Both the position numbers and the translations under genes were made by a program. The notes beneath the pieces are model-generated. The model ran no database searches and had not been told where the DNA came from. It saw only the letters and a list, made by a program, of their open reading frames with translations. Below, piece after piece: positions 1 to 7,823 of a stretch of DNA of 18,767 bases. How positions within the stretch are numbered: the first letter of the stretch is position 1; the number at the start of each line of letters is the position of its first letter. The stretch is taken from assembly GCA_046542915.1 (NCBI GenBank), contig JBKHAI010000015.1, positions 1 through 18,767 of the forward strand, read 5' to 3'. The DNA comes from SKVL01 sp046542915. Its GTDB lineage: Bacteria > Patescibacteriota > Minisyncoccia > Phycocordibacterales > CSBR16-193.

Positions 1-89
1 AAAGTAAAGCCAAAGAAAAAACAGGGCTCCAGCTTAAGGGTATTTTTTCAAAGATGTTCAAAATTTTGTTTTTAAACTGACCTGACATT

Positions 90-2000
90 TTAATAAACTT
101 TTATTATTTCTCCGGCATTCATCGTGAACGGTTTGATCACTTTTACGCTCTTATCGCCACTAAGGCCGTAGCTTTGGTACGACCAAGCGCCATGAAAGCG
201 ATCGTCAATATGAAGACCTTCTCCAGTGACTCCGTCTGCTTCATAATCACTATACGGGCACTTGTTATACTGGCAGTAATTTCTTGTTATTTCGTAGGTA
301 TTTCCGTCTTGATCCACCACTGTCCCTCCCACTATTCTTATGTTATCTATTTCGTTAACTTCTATGACCCCACCGCGGAGGTCGTTTTTATCAAAAGAAA
401 ACTCGTTGTGTTCTTGGTAACCTGAAGCATGCGGATCAAACTTTGTAACTTTATCAATCTTTGATCCTTCACTTCCTTGTAGTATATAGGATCCTTCAAG
501 ATCGTCGCCGGATAAGCCGTCATCTCCACCGACGTTGGCGTCTGTCATTTTGGCTTTTATGGCCTCGTCTCCGCTAAAGCTAACACTTCCCAGATAATGA
601 ACACCGGTAGCTTCGTTGCCACCCGGATCAGCTTCAGTGCTTCCTTCAATTGTTCGGAAGACGGGATCTTCAACTGTAACGTTTGATAGAGTTGTTTTTT
701 TGGTTTGGGGGTAAGATCGCATGGTGTTGGGGTCAGTTTCATCACTGCCACTTGGATACCGGAAAGTTATACTGCCAACTTCTACTGTGTTACTGCTGCC
801 GGCCTTTATTGTTCCACTGTCGCCATCACCGCCCACAAACTGCATATCGGTAACACTATTCAAATTGATATCCTCTAAACTTTTTTGGCTATCTCCTGTT
901 TTTATTTCGATGTTAGGGTTTTCTATGTCAGCCGTAAAGCTTTGTCCGGCTAAAGTGTCATCATATCCCTGGTCCGGACTTTCGCTGTCTTCGTCTAACT
1001 CTTCAGGATCTCCAAGTGCACCGTCGGTGGGATCGTCTGGTTCATGGTCTTTCCAGTTCCACTCCTCATCCTCATCTTCGGTTGGCTTCCAATCATCATC
1101 TCCGGCTGCGCCTCCACTCAAGTCATTATTGTCCATCATACCAGTGACAAGAGCTCCGGCTAAAACTGCGATACCTTCAGTTAACTCATCAACCTGCTCC
1201 AGTTGCCTTATATCGGACTGAATAAAATGGTTCAACTGCTCTTTCCCAATATTTCCCGGCATCGTTATATTCTCGCCGTCTCTGCCGGAGAAGAAGCCGG
1301 ACCCCCATTCCAACTCCATCTGTGCTAATTGTGATTGTCTGGCGATTTCATTATCTATGTTTTCAGAAGATCTACGGTAAGCTCCGTAAGGGTTATTTCT
1401 GTCATTTTGAGTTATTTTAAATAAAGCTTCGTAGCCTCCCTCATAAAAATCACCAGAACTGAGATTTTCGTAAGCGTCATCTAAAGTACATTCAAGATTA
1501 TTTTCATAACTATTATCGTAGTTGGTCTTATAATGATATTCCAAGGCGACTCCTATTTCCTCTTCGAAATCGTCACATAAAAAACTTAAATGTTCGTCGA
1601 TTATCTTATCAGCTATGTTAACACCTAAACCTTCAAAAAATGAGTCAGGATTTTTTACAAATGAAGGCTCATCGTCAAAGCCGTCTGTCACCCATGTCAT
1701 TATTTCTTTTTTTATTTTACCCATAATGATCTCTTTAGCAAATACCCAAACGAGCTCGTCTAAGACGTACTCCTTAGCGTACCATTTTCCGGTGTGCCAA
1801 GCGTCGTTTGTAACGTGAGTGAAGTTTGTTTTGGCATTGGTTTGGTTCATCAACGTGTTGGCACTGTCATGAACAGGTACGAAGGTGGACATACCCTTGG
1901 CCTCCTGGTGAGCTAAAAATAAAGTACCACTTACAAGAAAAAGGGATATAAGCAATAAGGTTGTGTGTTTCAAAATCTTTTTCATTTTAAGATCGGACAT
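90..2000 (-). CDS. Large secreted acidic protein, possibly T4SS/pilus-associated (unknown function)
   Basis: A 636-residue protein with an N-terminal signal peptide (hydrophobic residues about 14-30). An internal Met at residue 6 (position 1985), followed by KK, is an equally good start because neither has a Shine-Dalgarno. Residues ~65-150 form a helical region with W-rich and SFLCDDF-type motifs. From memory, this resembles large extracellular proteins next to VirB4/VirB6-like type IV secretion genes in Patescibacteria; that is inference. Residues ~295-345 are a strongly acidic Asp/Glu/Pro linker. The C-terminal half is Gly/Asp/Ser-rich and looks like beta-structured surface protein. Two cysteine pairs (C-x~25-C near residues 140-170, and CQYNKC near 585) could form disulfides. 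It starts 2 nt after the stop of the upstream envelope gene, so the two are probably co-transcribed and translationally coupled. No enzymatic motif was recognised and no clear terminator is visible downstream (1-89). Confidence 0.75.
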   Translation of the reverse strand: MSDLKMKKILKHTTLLLISLFLVSGTLFLAHQEAKGMSTFVPVHDSANTLMNQTNAKTNFTHVTNDAWHTGKWYAKEYVLDELVWVFAKEIIMGKIKKEIMTWVTDGFDDEPSFVKNPDSFFEGLGVNIADKIIDEHLSFLCDDFEEEIGVALEYHYKTNYDNSYENNLECTLDDAYENLSSGDFYEGGYEALFKITQNDRNNPYGAYRRSSENIDNEIARQSQLAQMELEWGSGFFSGRDGENITMPGNIGKEQLNHFIQSDIRQLEQVDELTEGIAVLAGALVTGMMDNNDLSGGAAGDDDWKPTEDEDEEWNWKDHEPDDPTDGALGDPEELDEDSESPDQGYDDTLAGQSFTADIENPNIEIKTGDSQKSLEDINLNSVTDMQFVGGDGDSGTIKAGSSNTVEVGSITFRYPSGSDETDPNTMRSYPQTKKTTLSNVTVEDPVFRTIEGSTEADPGGNEATGVHYLGSVSFSGDEAIKAKMTDANVGGDDGLSGDDLEGSYILQGSEGSKIDKVTKFDPHASGYQEHNEFSFDKNDLRGGVIEVNEIDNIRIVGGTVVDQDGNTYEITRNYCQYNKCPYSDYEADGVTGEGLHIDDRFHGAWSYQSYGLSGDKSVKVIKPFTMNAGEIIKVY

Positions 2001-2002
2001 TT

Positions 2003-2950
2003 TTATTCTTTAGGCCCCCAATCAAGAAGCTCTTCGGTGTCATTGACATGGTTCATAAAGGTATAGGCCACACCGGCTTCGTGGTCGTCGTAGGCTATGT
2101 TCTTTTCTTTAAAGACCTCTCCTATTTTCTTCATCGCTTTTTCGGTTTGCGTCGATACGTTTTGTAGGTAACTTTTATTGCTTACTATCGCCAGTAAAGG
2201 GTCTTCTCGGGCCGCTGCCATTCTCTCCAGATACGTTGCTCCCACTAAGGTGTTATTTATAAAAGAAAGATGCGGCCCAGCCAGATCTTCTGGGATCGCC
2301 AAATCGGTGATCTCACGGGCCATCTTTCGGCGACTTTCGGCGATCGTTTTTAGATCTTCTTCCGCTTGGCGGGATCCGTTACTCATCAGATCATCAAAGA
2401 TCAAAACCTCATGCTCCAGATCGGGTGAGTTTTCAAGAATTATCTCTCCGACCGAGTTGCCGAAATTCACTAACTCCTCTCGCGAGGAGTTCTTTTTAAT
2501 ATCAATGTCTTCTTTTGTAATAAGTTCCTCTTTGTTGATCCGGAAGTTCTCACTTTCTTTTTCCAAGAATTCTGCCAAAGGATCACTATATTTCTCACGG
2601 TCAATATCTGAAAGATCTATGTCTTCAAGCGAGGCGTCTTCTTTTTTTGCCAGCTCTTTTTCTAAGATCTTAACGAAGATATCTTGGGCAAATCTTTCCG
2701 TTAGGTTTAGATCACTGTCATTTGAGTTCACTATTCTATCTCTTTCTTCCGGTGGTATCACTTTGTCTAACTCTTCCGCCCAAGAAGTGTCCTTTTCTTG
2801 TTCGTGTTTATTTATAGTGTCAGTGGCGTTTTGGCGCTGATAAAAACTTTGATCTTCAGGGGAATCCGAAGAAGCACTTATGATGAAAGTGCTTCCCAAA
2901 ACAACTATCGCGAATAATATTGCTACTAATGGCAGTATTCCCTTTTGCAT
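2003..2950 (-). CDS. Membrane-anchored/secreted helical protein of unknown function (Patescibacteria-type)
   Basis: The frame is open from a GTG at 3016. I prefer the ATG at 2950 (315 residues) because it places a hydrophobic anchor/signal (ILPLVAILFAIVVLG) right at the N-terminus, and because an extended -10 element at 2975-2983 lies inside the longer version. The mature part is highly charged (Glu/Lys/Asp) and largely helical. Its C-terminal third carries the pattern IPEDLAGPHLSFINN ... EDPLLAIVS ... Y ... EAGVAYTF. I recall this as a recurring uncharacterised domain of Patescibacteria envelope proteins next to pilus/T4SS-like genes (inference, not searched). It is immediately upstream of, and probably in one transcript with, the 636-residue secreted protein. 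Function unknown. Confidence 0.7.
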   Translation of the reverse strand: MQKGILPLVAILFAIVVLGSTFIISASSDSPEDQSFYQRQNATDTINKHEQEKDTSWAEELDKVIPPEERDRIVNSNDSDLNLTERFAQDIFVKILEKELAKKEDASLEDIDLSDIDREKYSDPLAEFLEKESENFRINKEELITKEDIDIKKNSSREELVNFGNSVGEIILENSPDLEHEVLIFDDLMSNGSRQAEEDLKTIAESRRKMAREITDLAIPEDLAGPHLSFINNTLVGATYLERMAAAREDPLLAIVSNKSYLQNVSTQTEKAMKKIGEVFKEKNIAYDDHEAGVAYTFMNHVNDTEELLDWGPKE

Positions 2951-2974
2951 AAAACTACACCAGCTTTGAAGATA

Positions 2975-2983
2975 ATTGTAACA
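2975..2983 (-). promoter_or_regulatory. Extended -10 promoter element upstream of the 2003-2950 gene
   Basis: On the minus strand the sequence reads TGTTACAAT: a TG dinucleotide, one base, then TACAAT as -10. Transcription would start near 2968, about 18 nt before the ATG at 2950. This argues against the upstream GTG at 3016. The -35 is weak. Confidence 0.35.
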
Positions 2984-3101
2984 GATTTTTGCTTGTAAAA
3001 TACTTAACTTATACACACCCTTCCCTTTCCTTTGTCGTGGAACAGGAAAGAAGCCCTTTAGAAGTTGTGGACAAAGAAAATTAATTTAAGACGCATTAAG
3101 G

Positions 3102-3107
3102 TATAAT
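3102..3107 (+). promoter_or_regulatory. Consensus -10 box (TATAAT) for the 3138 gene
   Basis: A perfect TATAAT sits 30 bp before the ATG at 3138, in an AT-rich intergenic stretch. No good -35 is present at 16-18 bp, so this is a partial promoter match. Confidence 0.4.
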
Positions 3108-3137
3108 TTAAAGAATAATAATTATAAAGAAAATCTT

Positions 3138-4349
3138 ATGTTGCGAGCAAAGTATGTCTTCAAGGTCTTTTTAGTTTCAGTGACCCCTTTTTTGCTTTTC
3201 GGGGTAGTGATGAATAACGCTTTTTATTTAGAAGCCAGTACCGACCTTGATATTGTAAGGAGCCTGAGTTTAGGTGATTCCGGAAGTGATGTTAAAAAGT
3301 TGCAAATTTTTCTGAATAGCGACTCTGAGACCCAATTGGCGAACTCTGGCCTCGGATCGTCCGGTCAGGAGACCGAGTATTTCGGACCTTTGACCAAAAA
3401 CGCCGTGATCAGCTTTCAAGAGAAGCACGCTTCCGATGTTCTACGTCCTCTTGGTTTGAGCCGAGGTACCGGTTATTTCGGACCTTCTACCAAGGCCAAG
3501 GTAAAAGAACTTACGAAAAGATCCGGATCAGAAGATTCCGTTGACGAAAAGAACGATGACGAAAAGAACAGATCAGAAAAGGAAGACGATGAAACTTCAA
3601 CCGGTTCTGAAGATGTTGAAGAGGACCCGAACAACCAAAACGACGAAGCCGGTGATGATATCTCCGAAGATGCTTTAGACGAGGAGGATCTTAAAGAAGG
3701 ATTTGATTGGATGCATACCGACGAGCTTATGTTAACCCAACCCTCCCGATACTCCGGCAAAAGAGGCGAACGACTTGATCTCCACGGTTTCGGGTTTAGT
3801 GATAATAACACGGTGCATTTTGGCGACGACCTTTCACTGAAAAACATCGAGGCCCAAGGAGAGAGCTTGATCAGTCTAGAGGTGCCCGATGAGATAAGCT
3901 CCGGTTATCACGACATAATGGTTGAAAACGATAAAGGAATAACGGAGGACAGCCAGGTCTTTTTTGTGGTTCTTGACGATGACTCCAACCCTCCTGTCAT
4001 AGAGTCCGTTGAGCCCGAAAGCGGTGGATGGGGAACCGAGATAACCGTTTATGGCAGTAATTTTGACGAAGATTGGAATATGGTAAGAACTCCTTTCGGT
4101 ATTTTTGAAGGAATAACCTCGAAAGACGGGGAAACCATTACCTTTAAAATTGAAGATCCTTATTCTTACGATGTTGAAGAAGTAGAAAAAATTATGCAAG
4201 AACTTGGAGAAGATACTGAGGTCGTCAACGTAAATGATATCGATGAAGATCATGGAGGTGAAGCGGAAGAAGAAATGAGTATACATTTCCAAGTGGTCAA
4301 CGATGAGGGAATTGATAACGAAAATGGAGAATTTAGATTAGATTTATAA
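3138..4349 (+). CDS. Secreted peptidoglycan-binding-like protein with IPT/TIG domains
   Basis: A 403-residue exported protein. Signal peptide at residues ~8-32. Residues ~41-126 form a PG_binding_1-like domain (LSLGDSGSDVKKLQIFLN ... YFGPLTKNAVISFQ ... LGLSRGTGYFGPSTKAKV), whose duplicated YFGP-TK motifs are typical of Patescibacteria envelope proteins. Residues ~128-188 are an acidic Asp/Glu/Ser linker. Residues ~196-278 and ~285-398 look like two immunoglobulin-like IPT/TIG domains (LHGFGFSDNNTVHFG; VESVEPESGGWGTEITVYGSNF pattern). The likely role is a cell-wall-anchored surface protein with an adhesive or structural ectodomain; no catalytic motif is seen. A small secreted protein follows after 14-54 nt, depending on which start is used, so they probably form an operon. 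The Shine-Dalgarno is not convincing. Confidence 0.85.
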   Translation: MLRAKYVFKVFLVSVTPFLLFGVVMNNAFYLEASTDLDIVRSLSLGDSGSDVKKLQIFLNSDSETQLANSGLGSSGQETEYFGPLTKNAVISFQEKHASDVLRPLGLSRGTGYFGPSTKAKVKELTKRSGSEDSVDEKNDDEKNRSEKEDDETSTGSEDVEEDPNNQNDEAGDDISEDALDEEDLKEGFDWMHTDELMLTQPSRYSGKRGERLDLHGFGFSDNNTVHFGDDLSLKNIEAQGESLISLEVPDEISSGYHDIMVENDKGITEDSQVFFVVLDDDSNPPVIESVEPESGGWGTEITVYGSNFDEDWNMVRTPFGIFEGITSKDGETITFKIEDPYSYDVEEVEKIMQELGEDTEVVNVNDIDEDHGGEAEEEMSIHFQVVNDEGIDNENGEFRLDL

Positions 4350-4403
4350 TTTTTTAAACATATTATGGAAGACACCAAAAATATAAGATCCGGTTTCTTT
4401 AAA

Positions 4404-4778
4404 ATGAAAAAGCTGTTCTTTTTACACCTCTTATTTTTGATCATTCTGCCGGCTTTTGTCGTTATGTTGACAGATCCGGAGCTCGTCAAAGCTCAAAAAA
4501 CAACCATCCCTTTTGGAGGAATGGTCAATACGGCTATTTATTGTAGTTGTAATAGTGGTATGACTTCTTACTATCTGTATATATCTCCACCTGTTGGAGG
4601 ACCACTTCTTTATGTTCAGGGTCAAAGTTTTCAGTATCCAAACAGATCCCTTCCTCGTCCGGGCGTTTGGGCCTTGGGCTTATATGACACTGGTGGGGTA
4701 TGTATGGTCGGGGTCAAGCCTTATTGTACGTCCTTACCTGTTATGGGAACCATTGATTACGTGGGAACCTCCATGTGA
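4404..4778 (+). CDS. Small secreted cysteine-containing protein (unknown function)
   Basis: I chose the internal ATG at 4404 (125 residues; MKKLFF followed by a hydrophobic stretch and an AQ cleavage-like site) over the ATG at 4365, because it begins a normal signal peptide; the longer version has 13 extra residues. The mature domain has four cysteines (YCSCNSG; GGVCMVG; PYC) and a Gly/Pro-rich layout: ISPPVGGPLLYVQGQS, then PGVWALGLYDTGGVC, ending GTIDYVGTSM. I recognise this as a recurrent small exported protein of Patescibacteria with no assigned function. It follows the PG-binding/IPT gene closely and shares its terminator. Disulfide bonding is an inference. Confidence 0.7.
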   Translation: MKKLFFLHLLFLIILPAFVVMLTDPELVKAQKTTIPFGGMVNTAIYCSCNSGMTSYYLYISPPVGGPLLYVQGQSFQYPNRSLPRPGVWALGLYDTGGVCMVGVKPYCTSLPVMGTIDYVGTSM

Positions 4779-4803
4779 TCGAGGTCGGGTATTTTTAAAA
4801 AAC

Positions 4804-4827
4804 AAAAACCACCGGAAGGTGGTTTTT
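4804..4827. terminator. Bidirectional rho-independent terminator
   Basis: A perfect 10-bp stem (AAAAACCACC, 4804-4813, with GGTGGTTTTT, 4818-4827) around a GGAA loop. T-rich sequence follows in both directions. It sits between the convergent ends of the small secreted protein gene and rsmA, and overlaps the rsmA stop codon. Confidence 0.9.
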
Positions 4828-5617
4828 ATTTGGGCCAATTTTCCGATAGGCAAAGCCAACTTTCCAGTTTTACCTCCTCGGGGCGGATATCGCAAGGTAA
4901 GTTACACTCTTGAAAAGATCTGCGAACATTTTCCTTGCCGAATTCTTCCGCGAGGTTGTTGATAAGGAATTTTCTTTTCTGTGAAAAGCCCTTTTTCAGA
5001 AGATGGAAGAAAAGGTCTTCTTGAGTTTTGTTTTTAAACCTGTCAGTTATGTCATCTATCAGTAAAATGGCCGAATCCACCTTCGGTGGAGGAGCAAAAG
5101 AGCCGGCTTTGACGACACCTTTGTATTTTGGCGTTCCGTAAGCCTTGATACTTAAGGACAAGATGCTCTCTTTTTCCGAAAGAGCGATCCTTTGGGCTAC
5201 TTCTTTTTGCAAGAGAAAGACTATCCTTTGGGGCTTCAAAGAACAAGATAAGAAGCTGCGAAGCAAAAAACCGGTTATATAGTAAGGAATATTTCCGACC
5301 AGTTTGTATTCGGGTTGGTCTTCTTCGGGGAAGATCTCTGCAGGACCTATTTCTTTTATGTCTCCTTGAATTATTTTTAATTTGCAGCTTTCTATTTCGT
5401 TTTCAAAGGATCTTTTAAGTTCAAAGACCAGCTCCTCGTCTTTTTCGATGGCGATAACCTGGGCTTTATGCGCGAGAAGTTTTTCGGTGAGCTCACCGTG
5501 CCCCGGTCCTATCTCCACCACTTTATCTCCTTCTTTTATGGATAGCTCGCCGGCTATTTTTTCCAGCGCCGAGCTTGATCTTAAAAAATGCTGTCCCAGG
5601 GATCTTTTGGCCTTCAT
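4826..5617 (-). CDS. rsmA: 16S rRNA adenine dimethyltransferase (A1518/A1519)
   Basis: A 263-residue SAM-dependent methyltransferase of the RsmA/KsgA family. It dimethylates two adjacent adenines in the 3'-terminal helix 45 of 16S rRNA during late 30S assembly. Visible motifs: LGQHFL (residues 7-12), the SAM-binding EIGPGHGELT (35-44), the acidic ribose contact in AIEKD (56-60), GDI (85-87), the catalytic NIPYYIT (109-115), and the family signature FAPPPKVDSAIL (174-185). The length matches bacterial RsmA (about 260-275). It starts 5 nt after the stop of the upstream helicase gene with no clear Shine-Dalgarno, so it is probably translationally coupled to it. Its stop lies inside the downstream terminator hairpin. 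Confidence 0.97.
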   Translation of the reverse strand: MKAKRSLGQHFLRSSSALEKIAGELSIKEGDKVVEIGPGHGELTEKLLAHKAQVIAIEKDEELVFELKRSFENEIESCKLKIIQGDIKEIGPAEIFPEEDQPEYKLVGNIPYYITGFLLRSFLSCSLKPQRIVFLLQKEVAQRIALSEKESILSLSIKAYGTPKYKGVVKAGSFAPPPKVDSAILLIDDITDRFKNKTQEDLFFHLLKKGFSQKRKFLINNLAEEFGKENVRRSFQECNLPCDIRPEEVKLESWLCLSENWPK

Positions 5618-5622
5618 GGTTT

Positions 5623-7554
5623 TTAATTGATGACAGGTAGTGGTGGGCCGGAAAGTAGCCCCCCGTCGCCTTCTTTGCTGTCGGTGTATCTGTCAGCTTC
5701 CAGATATTCTTCTCCTATATCTCTGATGAATCTGGACGGAGCCTGAACATTTGTTTTTCCGAAAATGGTCCGCACGTAGGCGGAAGACAAGAACGCCTTG
5801 ACTCGAGCACGGGTTAAGGCCACGTAAAAGAGCCTTCTTTCTTCTTCTTCGTCACGGATGCCGTCACTTAAAGATTCGTGAGGAAAAAGACCTTCTTCCA
5901 TTCCCGTGATGAATACGTACTGAAATTCCAAGCCCTTGGCGGCATGCACTGTCATTAATCTGACGTTTTTTTGATCCTCTGTCGGAATAGAGTCCTGGTC
6001 GCTGTATAGGGCAACGTGTTCTAAAAAAGCTTCCAGTCCGTTTTCCACCTCGTCGTATTTTGAAGCCAAAGTAGCGAGTTCTTGGACGTTCTCTATTCTT
6101 TCTTCCTCTTTGCGTTCACTGTACCAGCGCGCCAAGCCGCTTTCCTGTAAAGTGAATTTTATAAGCTCCGAAGGCCTCGTCTCTTTAGCGGCCTTTTCTA
6201 TTCTTCTGAGCAGTTGACGGAAGTTGTCCAGATTTTCTCTAGCTTTTCCGGTAAGTTCCTCTTCTCTGCCTTCCAAGAATTTTTCCAGAGTTACTTTACC
6301 GATACCTCTGGTGGGGGTGTTTATTATTCTCTTTAAGGAACTTGTGTTCTCTTTGTTCAGAGCCGCTTCAATGTAGGAGATGAGGTCTTTAACTTCCGAT
6401 CTGTCTAAAAACTTGGTTCCAATCACGGCATAAGGGATGTTCTGGGAAAGAAAGGCCTCCTCTAAAGCTCGGGACTGGAAGTTGGTGCGGTAAAGTACCG
6501 CTATTTCCGCGGGATCTACTCCTTTTTCCAAGAGCTCGGAGACCTCTCCGGCAACTCGGGAGGCTTCGCCTGTTTCCGATCCCGAGAGCAAATGTTCTAT
6601 CATCTCCCCTTCTTCGTTTGCGGTGTATAAGTTCTTTTCTTTTCTTTGCCGGTTTAAGGAAATAACATTATTGGCCGCGTTCAAGATAATTTTGGTGGAG
6701 CGGTAGTTCTGCTCCAAAAAAACGGTTTTGGCTTTAGGGTACCGCTTTTCAAAATCCAGGATAGCTTCAACCCGAGCCCCTCGCCAGCTATAGATGCATT
6801 GGTCCAGATCGCCGGTTGCGCAAATATTGCCATGTCCGCTTGCCAGAATGTCGGCCAGACGACATTGAACGTCGTTGGTGTCTTGGTACTCGTCTATATG
6901 GATGTGTGACCATTTTGAGGCGTAGTGGTCATTTATGGCTTTGTTCTTTTCAAATAAATTAAGCGGTTTTATTAAAAGATCATCAAAGTCCACCGAAGAT
7001 TCTTCCCGTAAGATCTCTTCGTAGACCTTCCATAGTCTTATATCAAGCTCTTTTTCAAATCCTGAAACATCTTCCGGTCTCTTAAAGGCGTTCTTTTGTC
7101 GGGATATAAAAGCTAATATTTTTCTCGGTTCTATTTCGGTGGGTTTTATCCCTGATCTCCGAGCCGCTTCTTTTATGATCTGTTTGGACCTTTCACGATC
7201 GGCGATCGCAAAGGTGCGGTTTAATTCCATCTCTGTCGCGTTTTCTCTTAAGATCTTAACTCCCAAGGAATGAAAGGTTGAAACAAAAGGTCGTTCGTAA
7301 ATTTTTTTACGGTTATCCGCATTCTCTAAAAGATGATCCACCCTTTCTTTCATCTCATAAGCGGCTTTGTTGGTGAAGGTTATCGCCAGTATGGACCAAG
7401 GGGGAACACCCGACTCTATTAAAGAAGCGATCCGATGGGTCAGAGTTCTGGTCTTACCGGTTCCGGCGCCGGCGATCACTAAAAGAGGCCCTTGATGGGA
7501 TACCACCGCTTCTTTTTGTTTTTCATTAAGGCCGTTAGTGATGTTTTTTGCCAT
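5623..7554 (-). CDS. UvrD/PcrA-type ATP-dependent DNA helicase (SF1A)
   Basis: A 3'-5' SF1A DNA helicase of the UvrD/PcrA/Rep family, for nucleotide-excision and mismatch repair and clearing of replication or transcription blocks. The frame is open to a GTG at 7617, but the ATG at 7554 gives 643 residues starting MAKNITNGLN, directly before the Q-motif, and fits a promoter at 7567-7575. Motifs (numbering from 7617): LNEKQKEAV (Q motif, 30-38), AGAGTGKT (Walker A, 49-56), TFTNKAA (Ia, 80-86), IDEYQDT (II, 241-247), GDLDQCIYSWRGA (III, 269-281), QNYRST (IV, 303-308), LMTVHAAKGLEF (V, 554-565), RRLFYVALTRA (VI, 594-604). All catalytic motifs are intact. It is slightly shorter than E. coli UvrD and lacks an extended C-terminal tail. 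It is co-oriented with and 5 nt from rsmA. Distinguishing UvrD from PcrA or Rep by eye is not possible. Confidence 0.95.
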   Translation of the reverse strand: MAKNITNGLNEKQKEAVVSHQGPLLVIAGAGTGKTRTLTHRIASLIESGVPPWSILAITFTNKAAYEMKERVDHLLENADNRKKIYERPFVSTFHSLGVKILRENATEMELNRTFAIADRERSKQIIKEAARRSGIKPTEIEPRKILAFISRQKNAFKRPEDVSGFEKELDIRLWKVYEEILREESSVDFDDLLIKPLNLFEKNKAINDHYASKWSHIHIDEYQDTNDVQCRLADILASGHGNICATGDLDQCIYSWRGARVEAILDFEKRYPKAKTVFLEQNYRSTKIILNAANNVISLNRQRKEKNLYTANEEGEMIEHLLSGSETGEASRVAGEVSELLEKGVDPAEIAVLYRTNFQSRALEEAFLSQNIPYAVIGTKFLDRSEVKDLISYIEAALNKENTSSLKRIINTPTRGIGKVTLEKFLEGREEELTGKARENLDNFRQLLRRIEKAAKETRPSELIKFTLQESGLARWYSERKEEERIENVQELATLASKYDEVENGLEAFLEHVALYSDQDSIPTEDQKNVRLMTVHAAKGLEFQYVFITGMEEGLFPHESLSDGIRDEEEERRLFYVALTRARVKAFLSSAYVRTIFGKTNVQAPSRFIRDIGEEYLEADRYTDSKEGDGGLLSGPPLPVIN

Positions 7555-7566
7555 ACTATCTAGACA

Positions 7567-7575
7567 ATCATAACA
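7567..7575 (-). promoter_or_regulatory. Extended -10 promoter of the uvrD-rsmA operon
   Basis: The minus strand reads TGTTATGAT (TG, one base, TATGAT), ending 12 nt before the ATG at 7554. This predicts a leader of only about 5 nt. No good -35 is seen, as expected for extended -10 promoters. Confidence 0.45.
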
Positions 7576-7636
7576 CACAGGAAGTACTATGCTTAAATCG
7601 GCTTTAATGATGTCCACAAGCTTGCTTTAAGAGTTA

Positions 7637-7664
7637 TTGACTGGTAAAAAAAGGAAAGTATAAT
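7637..7664 (+). promoter_or_regulatory. Strong sigma70-like promoter for the LysM/M23 gene
   Basis: TTGACT (-35, 7637-7642), a 16-bp spacer, then TATAAT (-10, 7659-7664): eleven of twelve consensus bases. Transcription should start near 7671, about 150 nt before the GTG start at 7824. This is the best promoter match in the window and is divergent to the uvrD promoter. Confidence 0.75.
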
Positions 7665-7670
7665 AAAGAT

Positions 7671-7823
7671 ATCCTAATTCTTTTAGGAAAACGAGGAGTA
7701 CAGAGGGAGTATTTACCGTGAGAAAAAATTGAGAGGTTCTGAATTACAGTAGCTTAAAAAAGGCGTATTTTAAAAACCCCACAGGAGCCCGGATCGAGTA
7801 GATCAACAAATAGCAAGACCCGG
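7671..7823 (+). promoter_or_regulatory. Long structured 5' leader of the LysM/M23 peptidase gene
   Basis: About 150 nt between the predicted transcription start and the GTG. Visible elements: a hairpin TCCTAA/TTAGGA (7672-7677 with 7683-7688); a Shine-Dalgarno-like GAGGGAG (7703-7709) 8 nt before a four-codon GTG mini-ORF (7718-7732, V-R-K-N-stop); and a possible long-range stem CCCGG (7788-7792) with CCGGG (7820-7824), whose last base is the G of the gene's GTG start. It does not match a riboswitch class that I can recognise, including the ydaO/c-di-AMP consensus. Confidence 0.35.

Noticed and set aside
721..1221. A 166-codon plus-strand frame opposite the secreted acidic protein
   Set aside because: Ser/Pro-rich antisense shadow of the Asp/Glu/Gly-rich real gene; same for the other antisense frames at 2178-2840, 3473-3847 and 3876-4292.
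3025..3050. Hairpin CTTTCCT/AGGAAAG upstream of the 2003-2950 gene
   Set aside because: A 7-bp stem with a 12-nt loop, no T-tract, and no transcript that would need it; not supported as a terminator or regulator.
3066..3074. DnaA-box-like TGTGGACAA upstream of the PG-binding gene
   Set aside because: One mismatch to the consensus and isolated; expected by chance.
7671..7823. ydaO-type (c-di-AMP) riboswitch before the wall hydrolase gene
   Set aside because: The gene context fits, but the conserved GGGGGAACCA-like and downstream consensus blocks are missing.
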